Shown here: one piece after another, positions 32,548-43,007 of the stretch | How positions within the stretch are numbered: the first letter of the stretch is position 1 | How the letters are laid out: every line of letters begins with the position of its first letter | The notes under the pieces: generated by a model | Told to the model about the DNA's origin: nothing | Databases searched by the model: none | The model's input: only the letters and a program-made list of their open reading frames with translations | Assembly: GCA_028641055.1 (NCBI GenBank) | Contig: CM054061.1 | Coordinates: 62,347,904 to 62,411,903, forward strand | Length of the DNA: 64,000 nt | DNA from: Alopecurus myosuroides | Taxonomy: Eukaryota > Streptophyta > Magnoliopsida > Poales > Poaceae | Direction of reading: 5' to 3' | Made by a program: the position numbers and the translations under genes

Positions 32548-35307
32548 GTAGTGCCAAAGTTATAAGAAACCCCCTCATAAATATTTTGTATATTCTTGAT
32601 TTTTTTATTTACACATTAATTGTTATCTCTCTATTTAGTTACGCCTAAAATAGACAATCATGCATTCAAGAACCCTCTCTGAGCTTTACATGTCAGCATA
32701 ATGATATTTAGAGAAACTAAAAATAGGCATGAACACATATATATCTATATGTAGTGAAATTAAGTGGAGTGCTTTAATTTGTTAATACATACATTTTTTT
32801 CTTTCATCAAGAAAAATCAGTTTAAATAATTTTTTTTACGAAACATTGTGTCTGAATCATGCGGAAATGAATAACATTAGTTCCCCTGTAATAAATGCTT
32901 GAAATGTAGTGCAAGTTTAATTTTAAATGTCGAAACTAACATTACATAGTACATTATTATCATATATAGTTGTACTATGACGTGATAAGTTTTGTAAGCA
33001 AAACAAAAAATAATGGTTAAAATAATATGATGAGAAAAAAAATTGTAAGTGGAAAAAGTGAAAATGTTTAGTACAAAAAGTTTAAAAAGAAATTACACGT
33101 GCCAACGAGTGGCTTTAACATGCATAATGACTTGCATATATACAGACTTCCCTGATCGTGGCTAACTCCCTCCTCTGGACTTCTAAGACTTCCCCGAAGC
33201 TCCTCCTGCTTCTTCTGATCTTCTGAAATAGGATATCTTGACGGTGCTTTTTTCATCAGATTTATATGGTGTCGTTGTTTATTCTCCAGTAATTATGAAA
33301 CATGCAAAATAAGATGAAATAACATAAGTAATACATCATAATATGAAATATATCGATGGATAACAGAAAATTACAATATAAGATAGTGATGCAAAATGGA
33401 CGTATCAATGTTGCAGAAAATTCATCACTACCATGTGTTTCTCTCTCTCTCTTTCGACCAAGGTAATCAATCTACCACTTGAAGGTCTTCTTCGTTTTCT
33501 TTGCCTCATCGTTTTGTTTATTACAACAAAAGCAGTCAGCCCTTTTTCTGCTAGGAGAACACTCTTGTGGCTCGAAGGTTTAACCAAGTTGCGGAAGTCG
33601 AAGGACTTCATCGACATCGTCAACTTCTCCATTGTGTTAACATTATCGTCGACGGTATACACTCATTACACGCAACTTGATAGTTTAACTTGGTTTGATT
33701 CGTGCGTGGTAAATTATTTTTTGTATATGATGTTTCCCCAACATAATGGATATATTCACTGTAATATATATTTTATAATGAATTTATTCAATATTGTATT
33801 GGTTAATGTTAGTTTCGATATATTTGGTCAAACATTGTAAGCTCTGGCATTTGAATAAATTCATGCACCATATATTTGACTATACCTATTTAACATACTC
33901 GGTGCAATAATTTTATTGTACAGATGCTCAAGGTGAAACTAGTTCATTGTGACACTAAATTAAGGCATCTATATGTAGTACTAGGAGTCACACAACCATG
34001 CATGGTTTATCCGGGGAAAGTCGAGTACTAGCAAGAGTTAGCTGGGAAAATAGTCATTTGAACACAGGGGCATATGAACCTGTTTCAGAAATACATTTTC
34101 TAGAAATTAAAAATTCAGAAAAAATTTGTTTGTGTACATATGTATGTTCTACGTGCGTCTATAAAGTTTCGCGGAGAAACGACTTTTTATTCTACCCGTG
34201 TAAAAAGATTAAAATTATAAATATTTTGCTTTGTAAATAGCGCCAAAAGTTTCTCTTTTTTTGTATGGGCAAAATAATAAGAAAGTTTTCACAAAACTTT
34301 CATGCCAGGCACATGTTTTTGCCTGATTTATTCATCCAATTGTTTTTCGTAATTTTTGACATTTATGGTTCTTTGTATTTTTTCAAAAAGTGGGCTCATA
34401 TGATTTTGGTTTTTTGCTAGCCCATTTTTCAAAAAGTCATGTTTTTGTCAGATTTATGCCAGGCACATGACTTTTTTTTGTTTTTTTTGCTAACCCATGT
34501 TCAACCTATCCACTCTTGAGTTAGCTGGTACTAAATTTTGTCGTCCTAATCAGCTCGGCCACATGGGTGGTCGTAGCCACGTAACATGCTAAGCATGTGC
34601 CTCCCATCATTTGGTTTTTGTCAGCTCTTGTTGTATGATCTTGTTCTGGATTCTTCAAGATTAATTGTCTCTGTTTTGTGTGTGGTTGACAGATAGTCAC
34701 CTCGTTAGTTAGTTAGTTAGTTAGGCAGTTAGCCCCTTCCCTATGTGTAAAGCTTCAAAAAAAATGACGCCAACATATACAATTCTCTTACTGTTTTATA
34801 CACACAAATTTGTTCTAGGTAAAAGAGAGATGTTCACATCCTCTGCATTGTAGCAAATGCCACACAGCCAAATCAGGAGTAACATCTTTTCCAAAAAATT
34901 AATAAATCAGGAGGTAACATGATGAAGGACGTGACATGAGACCCGATCCGTTGAACGAACCGTTGTTGTTGTGTCCCTACCACGTTCATGCTCACTCCTC
35001 CTGCCTCCTCGTGCTTTCAAATCCTCCAAGTAGTACCTCTTCTCTTTGGTGCCGGCGGTAGCTTCCAAATGGATTCGAAATAAAGCACCATTCTTTCTCT
35101 CTCTCTCTCTCTCTCTCACCGGATTCCAAATGGATTCGAAATAATACCACCCAATTACGAGGGAGAGCAACGGCCGACGCGTTCTTTAAATAACAGCAAC
35201 ACATGTCCATGTCTCCTCGCTCACTCGCCATTTGAATGCTCTTGGCAGTTGGCAGTGGCACACACTCTCCCTCCGACTAAACTCAGGCCAGAGAAACAGA
35301 GAGCAGG
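32548..35307. other. AT-rich intergenic DNA with microsatellites
   Basis: No convincing gene. Frames at 33433-33840 and 33998-34240 have AT-rich codons and no motif. TTAGTTAGTTAG repeats occur near 34706-34725. A (CT)n tract at 35095-35117 is flanked by two direct copies of CCAAATGGATTCGAAATA (35065-35082 and 35126-35143). TTTAAATA near 35184 could be the TATA box of the small gene that follows. Confidence 0.45.
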
Positions 35308-35514
35308 ATGGTTCAACGGCCGGCCGATCCGACGGCGTCCGCGAGAGGCGGTGGAGGAAGGCGGCACTACCAGCAGGAGCTGCTGCTGCGGCTGCAGAGC
35401 GCCAGGGGAAAAGGCGCGTGCCGGTTCAAGCGCAGCTGCTTCAGCGAGGAGGAGGACGCCGCGTCGTCGGCCATGCTGCTGCTCGCCTGCGTCGTCTGCG
35501 CGCCCGCGCTTTGA
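35308..35514 (+). CDS. Possible small gene, 68-residue protein of unknown function
   Basis: I do not recognise this protein. The frame starts MVQRPADPTASARG in a good context (aggATGG) and is GC-rich with strong G/C third positions, unlike its AT-rich surroundings. A basic stretch with QQELLLRLQSARG is followed by CRFKRSC, an acidic SEEEDA patch and a hydrophobic C terminus (MLLLACVVCAPAL) with two more cysteines. A TTTAAATA element lies about 120 bp upstream. The composition, promoter-like element and leader resemble a real cereal gene for a small protein. A captured gene fragment in a decayed transposon is the alternative. Confidence 0.4.
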   Translation: MVQRPADPTASARGGGGRRHYQQELLLRLQSARGKGACRFKRSCFSEEEDAASSAMLLLACVVCAPAL

Positions 35515-36044
35515 TTACCCCTGGTGGTCTCGACCGTTTCGTTAATCGTGGAAATATGATTGCTGGTAATTAGTCTGTACTATTCTCAGATCACTGTGCT
35601 GTAATCTCTATCCGCGTTCTTGATCGGCCAGTTAGCAAGGAAATATGATTTTCGTTTGTATTCTCTCCAGATGTGATGAAAGAATACTCCCTCCATCCGC
35701 ACACTCCTCCTTTCCTAATTATTCTCTTGTACTACTCCCTCTAGATATGTTGGTAGATTGTCCGGTTCTCTTGCCCTGCCATTGCCATCTTCTCGCTCGC
35801 TCCCATTCTTCACATCCAGTAACCTCTCCTACAATGAGCCCATCTTTTTAACAAGGCAAAAATAAACTCTGCCTTATCTCATTGGCTACGAAGAATGCTG
35901 TAGCATTATTGGTCCGAAGACTATGCAGTTTTGCATATGGCACATGATCCAGGTTTTTTTGCACGTCAACTTAACATTATGGACGTAGTTCACTTTTTTT
36001 TATTCCTCTCCATCTCGCCAGATGTTGGGACAACGGAAATTTTC
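35515..36044. other. Spacer with a Stowaway-like end
   Basis: TACTCCCTCCATCC near 35688 resembles the terminal motif of Stowaway (Mariner-type) MITEs, and a second 'tactccctctag' lies near 35733. No complete pair of ends could be seen. The stretch may also carry the 3' UTR of the small gene upstream. Confidence 0.3.
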
Positions 36045-36355
36045 TTCTTTCTTTGCACTGGCTTTCATAGCTAGTATCATGCATACCATGGCAAAAATTT
36101 GACGTGACACAATAATTAATAAAGAAAGGCAGTGTAGTGGTATCTAACTATGTTACAGTATCATAGCACATAAAACTAAATATTTTATTAACAAATAAAT
36201 CTCATACACATATTTATATTGGGATTCTACAAAACAATAAATACTATGTGGTTATGATACTACTACATGATATGCATTATAGGGGTAGTATCATATACTA
36301 GTATCATATGCATGATACTAATATACGATACTCCCCCACTATGAGTAGTCTCAAC
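36045..36355. mobile_element. MITE-like AT-rich element with ATGATACTAGTATCAT-type palindromes
   Basis: The stretch contains repeated 'gatactagtatcat' variants and ends in 'actcccccactatgagtag', text I recall from abundant Triticeae MITEs. The left part starts with 'ttcatagctagtatcatgc', partly inverse to the right part. The borders are approximate and no target-site duplication was found. Confidence 0.35.
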
Positions 36356-37084
36356 ATTTGGACACGACTCTCAGGGGTAGCTCTATATACTAATAAAGCT
36401 GATATATATTTATTTTTCAGAGGAAGCCATGAAAGTTAGATTCCAATTTAAAATTTTCACCGACCACTCACAAACAAATATTGTTTTAGAGTGGCCGAGA
36501 ATCATGCCGGACATAAAACCCGATAGCCGAATAACCCGAACCCGATACCCGAAATTCGTGACCTTTTTCCGGAAGCTATTCAGTAAACCCGATTTTATTT
36601 TGGATAATTCTGGATTATAGGCATGGCGCCCGAATTGCCTGAGTTTCCCCCCAAAAAAAAATCCTTTCTCTGTAAGCAAGTAAGCATTATCCCCCATGAG
36701 GATGTCAAGCGCAAGCCGCGTTATCTTCGAGTAGCACACTTTTTTTCTTCTCCCACTTCGCCGTGTCTACTCCGCACCCAAACGCCACCCATATCCCAAA
36801 AAGCCTATGTCCTGCCGCCGCCGTTTCTACTATGGTACTACCCAAGCACTGCTTTGCGCGCTGTCGACCGGCCGCACTCCCCGTCGCTCGCCCGCCCTTA
36901 GAGAACTCTAGAGGAGCCTAAACACATTTTCAGTTCGCGTTTTGCCTGATTCTACGGGTCGCGGAGGTAGGGGTCGTACCAGAACCCTTAAGAAGAACTA
37001 GAAATCCACATTTTCATTGATTTAGACGGGAGTACAGACGGATGAACTCGCGGCTCCTCGCCGATTTTCCAAATAAAAAACTTA
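36356..37084. other. Spacer before CACTA 2; nothing recognised
   Basis: The text begins with 'tctatatactaataaagc', which resembles the start of some grass DNA elements, but no matching end is visible. Frames at 36429-36620 and 36623-36901 show no motif. Confidence 0.35.
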
Positions 37085-37290
37085 CACTAGTGGAAACAGG
37101 GGCTTTAGTCCCGGTTCGTAGGCCCCCTTTTGTCCCGGTTGTGCAACCGGGACGGGGCATCCGGGACAAATACCCCTCCCCATTGGTCCCGGTTGTGGCA
37201 GGACCCGGGACAAATGGGGCTGACCACGTGGCCCGAGCGCTGGAACCTGGCCAGGGCTATTAGTCCCGGTTCTGAATACGACCCGGGATG
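37085..37290. repeat. Left subterminal repeats of CACTA 2
   Basis: GTCCCGGTT occurs repeatedly after the terminal repeat (for example at about 37107, 37133, 37185 and 37263), with inverse CCGGGAC copies between. These are probable binding sites for a TNPA-type protein. Confidence 0.85.
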
Positions 37291-37541
37291 CATGCCCCTT
37301 CTGCCGCGGCAGGGATTTTGCCCTTTTCTCTGCCGCGGCAGGGCTTTACAATTTCCGTTTTTTTTGGTCCCCAAGACCTCCTCGCGGCCCCTCCCCGGAC
37401 CTCGAGAAGAGTACCCTCCACCGAGCCCCTGGATCGCACGAGTGAATAAGTATATAAAGCAGAATAAGAAACACTTATATTACAGAAGCAAAGTATATCG
37501 ATCATATTACATGACCGATGGAGTGTATTACAAAATCAAAC

Positions 37542-40207
37542 TTAGTTCCAACCGGAGGCATGGTACTCTCCATCTACGTTTATGACCTCTGCATCTAAGA
37601 AGCCCGCAATTTCCTCCTGAATTGCTCGTATGCGGTCCCTAGGTAGAAGACCGTCCCGAAGCCGTTCGATCTAATATAAAGAAGAGTGGTCACTAAAATA
37701 TATGAAGCTAAGTAACTAAAATAGATAGTAATAAGAAGAATTGACGATTAACGTACATGAAGTTGTTTTAAATTTCTGCCCTTGGGAGATGTGGTCTGAC
37801 GAATGAACTCGCAAACGTAGTATCCACACAAGTTATTCCCATCTCCTTGTTGCAGGCACTATACGAGAAGATTGTTTCAATCAAAATAATAATCAACCAG
37901 GCATGATAATGGAGATGGGCACGAATCTAGATAGTACTTACTTGCACAACATCAAATGTAAGTTGTTTTTCCCATTCACCGGGAGACTTCCTTATGAACC
38001 TCTTCCAAACCCTACCCGAGAAAGAAAAAGAATAAAAAGAGTTAGTAATTACTTGATATCCGAAAATGAAACAAAGTAGTCGATATATTGCAATATATAA
38101 ATACTGAAATTAATAAAGATTGAAATTACCGCTGGATCATTTCCTGCATGTCAGCCCACATTGAGAGGGGTTTACGTTTTGAGTCCATTACAATTACTTT
38201 TCCTTTGTCAATTTGGAAGATTAGCAGAATATAGTGGAAGCTGCGCACGCAGAACTCATCAATTATACAATGAACATCGAGTAAGGAAAACAGAATGTTT
38301 ACAACAGAGTAACATACTTACTTGAAGTTGTAAGGAAATAGTATTTCCCGTCGGTGTTGGTTAAATATTATTGCCCTCAGAATATTATTTTCTGTATCCT
38401 TGGGAGATTGCCGAAGAATCTTTTCATAAATAATATTTGGATCAATGAACCCAATATCATAGATTCCATCTCTTTTGCATTCGAGAATCTTCATTCTGCA
38501 ATTATAATATATGAGTGTACTATATATATATATATATGAATATATATGCAATTGAATGAGGTGAGCTAGAGAAATAAGTGCTTACAGACAATAGGCACTA
38601 AGGATAGATTTGTCGAGGGCCTGCTGCTGGTATAACTGAAACAATTCCTCAAATTGAATCATAACCATTCCATTTCCAGTTCCATAGTGCTCGTCCTTAA
38701 CACTGAGACATAGCTAGTCCTCAGATTCATTAGCGGCTTGCATATACCAATTATGCACTCTTCGCATTTTCGTTGGTAGATTCTTTACATCCTCGGGTTT
38801 GACAAGAGGCTGCCCGGACTCGTATTTGTACGCACATTCAGCTGCGGGGAAGTAGTTCACTGTTTGCATATACTCAGCAATGGACAAACCCGCATCAGCT
38901 GCCTTGTCTGCGTACAGTGTTATAAACTCCTGATCAATATCCTCATCAGCAATATTAGTGCTCGGCCCCACCTGGGTATTGGAAATCACTTTGAGCGGGG
39001 ACGTGGATTGTTTTTTCTGCTCTCCGAGTTGAGCAACTGATTTCCCCTTTTTCCCGCTTGCGCTACTACTCTTCGTTGACCGCACCATTTCCTGGTGTGA
39101 CTTCAGAATAGAGCGGTCATAGTCAGATGACAGACTCGGCTCGGGTTGATGAAGAGTCTTCACCATTTTCCAAGCTCGTTCTATCTCTTCTTCGGTCTCA
39201 GGGAAATCTGGCTTTTGCTTCTCCTTCCGCTTTGATTTCCACGCATCGTATTCGTCCTTTGCGATTTTCTGGGTTTCCTCGGGAGTATAGTCGTAAGGTA
39301 ACTTGGGTACCTCTTTTGGTACCTTCGGGAGGGGTGACCGTTGACGTTTCGGTGATTTTTTACGTTTCGGCAGAAACTTAGTGGGCGGAGAGGGCTGACG
39401 CGGCGGCGTAGGCGACCGCGCTGGAGACGTGCACGGCGTAGGCGACCGCGCCGGAGACGGCATGCGTTGCGAAGACGACCGCGCTGGAGACTTTTGCGCT
39501 GGAGAAATGCGAGAATTCGATGGCTTTGCCGTCTGATTTGTGAGCACAATGCATTCCTTTAGCCATAGAACGGTCGAGTTCTTGGCTTCTCCGAGTTCAG
39601 TCAACTCTTCGTCTTCACCTTCAGGAAAATCAAGCTTTACCCGCTCGAATCCGTTGGCAACTTCATCGACCCCAACAACAGCGTAGCCCCGTGGAACCGG
39701 GAGACAATGGTGAGTTGGTTCGTTGCCAATCGGTAAGACATATCCGGCCGCCGCCTTGATGGTTATATTGACGACCTTCACGTGGAGCTCACAGGATGTC
39801 ATTTCCGTGATCTCGTCCACCGGGTAAATCATCGGTGGTGCATCATCATCCGGTAGCTGCGTGGACGCAACGCTGCTTTTGCGATGAGAATGTGCGGCGT
39901 CGGGAGCCTCAGCTTCAACTTCTAGCATGTGTACTGATGCGCCGGTAGACACTATCTGCTGGCTAAGTGTGTTAATTTGGTCTTGCTGCTTCTTTGCTAC
40001 ATCCTGTGTCAGCTTTACCATTTCTTCAAGTTGACGCCTCCAGTTTGCCTGATTCTCTGCTTCAGCTGCCTCCTTGTCCTTTTTACGTTGACGGCTTCTA
40101 TCTGGGTATAACTTTTTGGTGGAGTCGAACGCAACACTCCACGGAGGAGTGCCTTTTGTGCCTCGTGTACGCCCATACTTGAGGATTATTCTGTTCATGT
40201 TCTCCAT
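37542..40207 (-). pseudogene. CACTA-borne Ulp1-type (C48) protease gene with a long N-terminal region and one in-frame stop
   Basis: Six exons on the minus strand fit exactly in frame: 40207-38586, 38495-38322, 38240-38130, 38011-37942, 37858-37757 and 37670-37542. They sum to 2208 bases (736 codons). The N-terminal ~500 residues hold a coiled-coil-like stretch, a DUF8039-like segment (LPIGNEPTHHCLPVPRGYAVV) and a Pro/Ser/Arg-rich repeat with SPARSPTP units. The C-terminal ~230 residues form a Ulp1/SENP cysteine protease, with the triad visible as H in FHYILL, D in IVMDS and C in NLCGYYV. Such enzymes remove SUMO-like modifiers. A TAG at 38714-38716 interrupts the frame at codon 498, just before the protease. 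All else looks intact, so the domain could be made only by read-through or re-initiation. Confidence 0.82.
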
Positions 40208-40310
40208 AACTCTCCAACATCAAATACAATACCATTAGGGGCTTGTAATTTGACAGTTCCTGGTATCTTTCCTCCAAAATAGTTCAGAAACCACTCTGGT
40301 ATGACCTGTA
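40195..40310 (-). pseudogene. B3-like domain fragment
   Basis: After a plausible acceptor (TATACAG, minus, near 40311) the frame reads VIPEWFLNYFGGKIPGTVKL, then APNG..FDV, and stops at 40195. The spacing 'IPxxFxxxF...KLxxPxG..xxV' resembles the first strands of a plant B3 DNA-binding domain. It overlaps the start of the Ulp1-type gene in another frame, so it may be an upstream exon now out of frame. The rest of the domain is not visible and I hold this call loosely. Confidence 0.35.
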
Positions 40311-40418
40311 TAGCAGGCAGGAACATGCGAAAAACAAAAGAGAATGAGGCAGTGAAAATACTCGGACAAACTTGAGGAAACCCCAAAAAAGAAGATTTTT
40401 TAGTAACTCACCAGACTA

Positions 40419-40631
40419 ATGCCCGTGTTAGAGGAGAGCAAAGCAACACTAAAACGAAGAAAACAGATATTGCTGCTGTATGAATGTGTTGAAGAAGCAA
40501 AGACGGGACCAAAGGTTACCAGCAAATTTGGTAACCTTTGGTCCTGTCTTTGCTTCTTCAACACATTCATACAACAGCAATATCTGTTTTCTTCATTTTA
40601 GTGTTGATTTGCTCTCTTCTAACAGGGGCAT
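40419..40631. repeat. Near-perfect inverted repeat, 102-bp arms, 9-bp loop
   Basis: The arms 40419-40520 and 40530-40631 differ at only about six positions and enclose AGCAAATTT. The inner stem is GGTTACC/GGTAACC and the outer ends ATGCCC/GGGCAT. It is either a foldback MITE or an inverted duplication that would give a long double-stranded RNA if transcribed. It lies just upstream of the Ulp1-type gene of CACTA 2. No clear target-site duplication was found. Confidence 0.85.
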
Positions 40632-40679
40632 CAGGGATGCCTCTTCATATCTGAATTTTAATTGATGTTGTTATTTCTA

Positions 40680-41100
40680 GACAAACTAAACTCTGTCCAT
40701 ACTCTCAAAAGATCTTCAGCGCGCCCTAGCTCGCACGAGCTAGAGGGTTGGCCCTCTATATCCCCTCCCGACCCGCACATGTAGGGGTCGACGGGCCGCC
40801 CCCTACCCAAACTTGTAAAAAATCGTTCGGGGTGGTCCATTTACGGGGTCTGCTAGATGGCCGGGTATAGCCCAAACCCGTATATCAGCGGTTATTATAC
40901 GGGTTTTGGGCCATATATATAGGGGTCTGTTAGACATGCTCTAACATTCTTAAATTTTTTATATCAATTCTAAACAAATTTAAAGTAAATAAGTCTAATA
41001 TAAAATTTCTAACATTCATAAACTAAAATTTCTAACATTTGTAAACTAATAATTCTAACAATAATAAAAAACAGTAATTAAGTAAAAAAAAGAAAGAAAA
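40680..41100. other. MITE-like and AT-rich filler inside CACTA 2
   Basis: Text such as 'ggggtctgctagatggcc' and 'ggggtctgttagacatgctc' (40835-40945) resembles the ends of hAT-type MITEs in grasses. It is followed by AT-rich sequence with repeated 'tctaacat'. No coding capacity is visible. Confidence 0.35.
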
Positions 41101-41170
41101 ACAAAAAATGCCCCAGATTAGGGCAAGATGGAGGCAGGCCTTTTACCTCCTCTTGGGGCAGCGGCCGGCC

Positions 41171-41400
41171 GGCGGCGCGGGGCAGCGGCGGCGCGGGGCA
41201 GCGACGGCGCGGGGCAGCGACGGGATCGAGGGGCGGCGCGGGGCAGCGACGGGGATCGAGGGTCGGCGCGGGGCAGCGACGGGATCGAGGGGCGGCGCGG
41301 GGCAGCGACGGGATCGAGGGGCGGCGCGGGGCAGCGACGGGATCGAGGGGCGGCGCGGGGCAGCGGCGCGGGGCAGCGACGGGACCTAGAGGGGCGGCGC
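41171..41400. repeat. GC-rich minisatellite, 29-bp unit
   Basis: About five copies of a 29-bp unit (GGGATCGAGGGGCGGCGCGG followed by GGCAGCGAC) run from about 41222 to 41375. Shorter GGCGCGGGGCAGC units lie on both sides. The minus strand gives Pro/Arg/Ala-rich frames that are products of the repeat, not genes. It lies between the Ulp1-type gene and the Myb fragment. Confidence 0.85.
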
Positions 41401-41631
41401 GCGGCCGAGGCGAACGGGAGAGGGCGCTAGGGGGGGTGGGTGCGCTCGACGGAGTCGGGAGCGGCACCACAGAGGAGGATGCCGGCAGGGCGAGGGGGCG
41501 GCGCGGATGCCGACGGGGCGAGGGGGCGGCGCGGGGGGACGGAAAAATTGGGCAGCCTGGCGGCGTCGATTTGGTCCCTGCGCGCGGTCTGGAACTGAAA
41601 GGAGCGGGGACGTGTTTATATCCTATGACCC

Positions 41632-41752
41632 TTTCGTCCCGGTTGGTGGCAACACCCGGGACGAAAGACCCTTCCGTCCCGGTTGGTGCCACCAACCGGG
41701 ACGAAAGACCCTTCGTCCCGGTTGGTGCCACCAACCGGGACGGAAGGGCCCG
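41632..41752. repeat. Internal GTCCCGGTTGGTG inverted-repeat cluster in CACTA 2
   Basis: Five alternating GTCCCGGTTGGTG / CACCAACCGGGACGAAAG motifs in about 120 bp form short hairpins. The motif family is that of the subterminal repeats but lies more than 3 kb from either end of the element. Confidence 0.8.
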
Positions 41753-42189
41753 GCTGGTCGCCCGCGCCAGAACCAGCTGGCCGGCGCGCCAATTGTTTTA
41801 GCGCCAAATTTTGAATATCTTAAATATGTAAGTGAATAACTTCTACATACATTCAAATTACGAAAAAATTACAACATTAAAATTGTTTGAAATTGCGTAA
41901 ATAATTCAAATCCGTTTTGGGCAAACATACTGGCTGATCCTCTTGATTGGCCTCCATCTACTATTCCTCTTCCTAGCCAGGTAATAATAAGAAATATAAA
42001 ACTATTACCATTTTTCTTTCTTGATCAACTATCTCCCTTATGCTGGTAGCCACCATGCATTTACAAACCGGTGTATTAGGATCTGTAATGCACGAAACTC
42101 CTATAAACCATCCAACCATCTGCACAATCGTCATCAGAAACATAATATCAACCGATACTTACAGAATGTGCCTTCGGCAGGGAGGTCAA

Positions 42190-42330
42190 TATAGGAAAGA
42201 TGACAAGCACTGGACATAGGACGAAGTGATTAAGCTAGCCAAGGGTGTTGAGAAATATGGCGCTGGGCAATGGAAAAAGATCGAGCTTCATTACTTCTCA
42301 CTACCTGACGGAGAACCAGTCCGATCAAAC
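42190..42330 (+). pseudogene. Myb/SANT-like domain fragment
   Basis: The frame reads HWT, then a TAG at 42217-42219, then DEVIKLAKGVEKYGAGQWKK. This matches the first helices of a telobox-type Myb/SANT domain (WTxxEVxxLxxGVxxYGxGxW). The rest of the domain is not recognisable downstream, and the stop sits inside the first helix. It looks like a captured, broken exon of a TRF-like Myb gene. I see no promoter or partner exons. Confidence 0.5.
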
Positions 42331-42821
42331 GAAAATCTGAATGTATATATAGAAGTCTACTCCAAAAAAAAAGTGGTTATTGGCAAATATGGAAGTTGTT
42401 TTATCTAGCAGATGAATAATAAAGTGGGTGTAGAACAAAACAAACGGTATCGCCATCACACAGCCCAACCGTGGCTACTGGGTGCATATATATATGCATA
42501 CCAAATGCACGGTTGGACGTATGATGGCGAATCCGGATGTTTTGTATTTGAGAGATGAACTGACCGGGGTGTATGAAGCTGGGCTATATATAGGGTCCTC
42601 TGGCTCAAAAAGTGTTGAGCTAGGGTTTTGATCCAACGGTTAAGAAACACCTCATCCAACGGCTCACAGCAGCACGAAAGAAACACACCGTAGCCCTGAT
42701 CGAACGGCTCACAACAGCTCGAAAAAAACACACCCGGATCCAACGACTCACGAGCGCTTGAAAGAAACACACGATCCGTGTGATTCTATCTGATTGGTCC
42801 AAACGAAACCCTAATTCCCAT

Positions 42822-42930
42822 TTAGTCCCGGTTGGTTTCCCCAACCGGGACTAAAGGGATGATCCGTTTCCCAATGAAACCCTAACCCATTCAGTCCCGG
42901 TTGGTGTCCCCAACCGGGACTAAAGGGATC
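42822..42930. promoter_or_regulatory. Paired CCGGGAC hairpin motifs just upstream of the 43008 gene
   Basis: Two units of TAGTCCCGGTTGG...CCAACCGGGACTAAAGGG (about 42822-42860 and 42892-42929) sit directly before the TATA box of the next gene. They match the subterminal motif of this element, so a CACTA protein that binds the ends could also bind this promoter. That role is inferred. Confidence 0.5.
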
Positions 42931-43007
42931 GATGTTTTCTTCTCGCTATATATATGTATGCATTGCCACACCATTGGCATAAACACATACAAACTCACCA
43001 CTCTCTC

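Noticed and set aside
33433..33840. 135-residue AT-rich frame
   Set aside because: No motif, promoter or coding bias; the hydrophobic composition is what T-rich DNA gives by chance.
41171..41400. Regular repeats as a possible CRISPR-type array
   Set aside because: Units are directly adjacent without unique spacers and the genome is a plant; it is a minisatellite.
41078..41734. 218-residue minus-strand frame starting MVAPTGTKGLSS with Pro/Arg/Ala repeats
   Set aside because: It is the translation of the CCGGGAC cluster and the 29-bp minisatellite; its repeats follow the DNA repeats in every frame.
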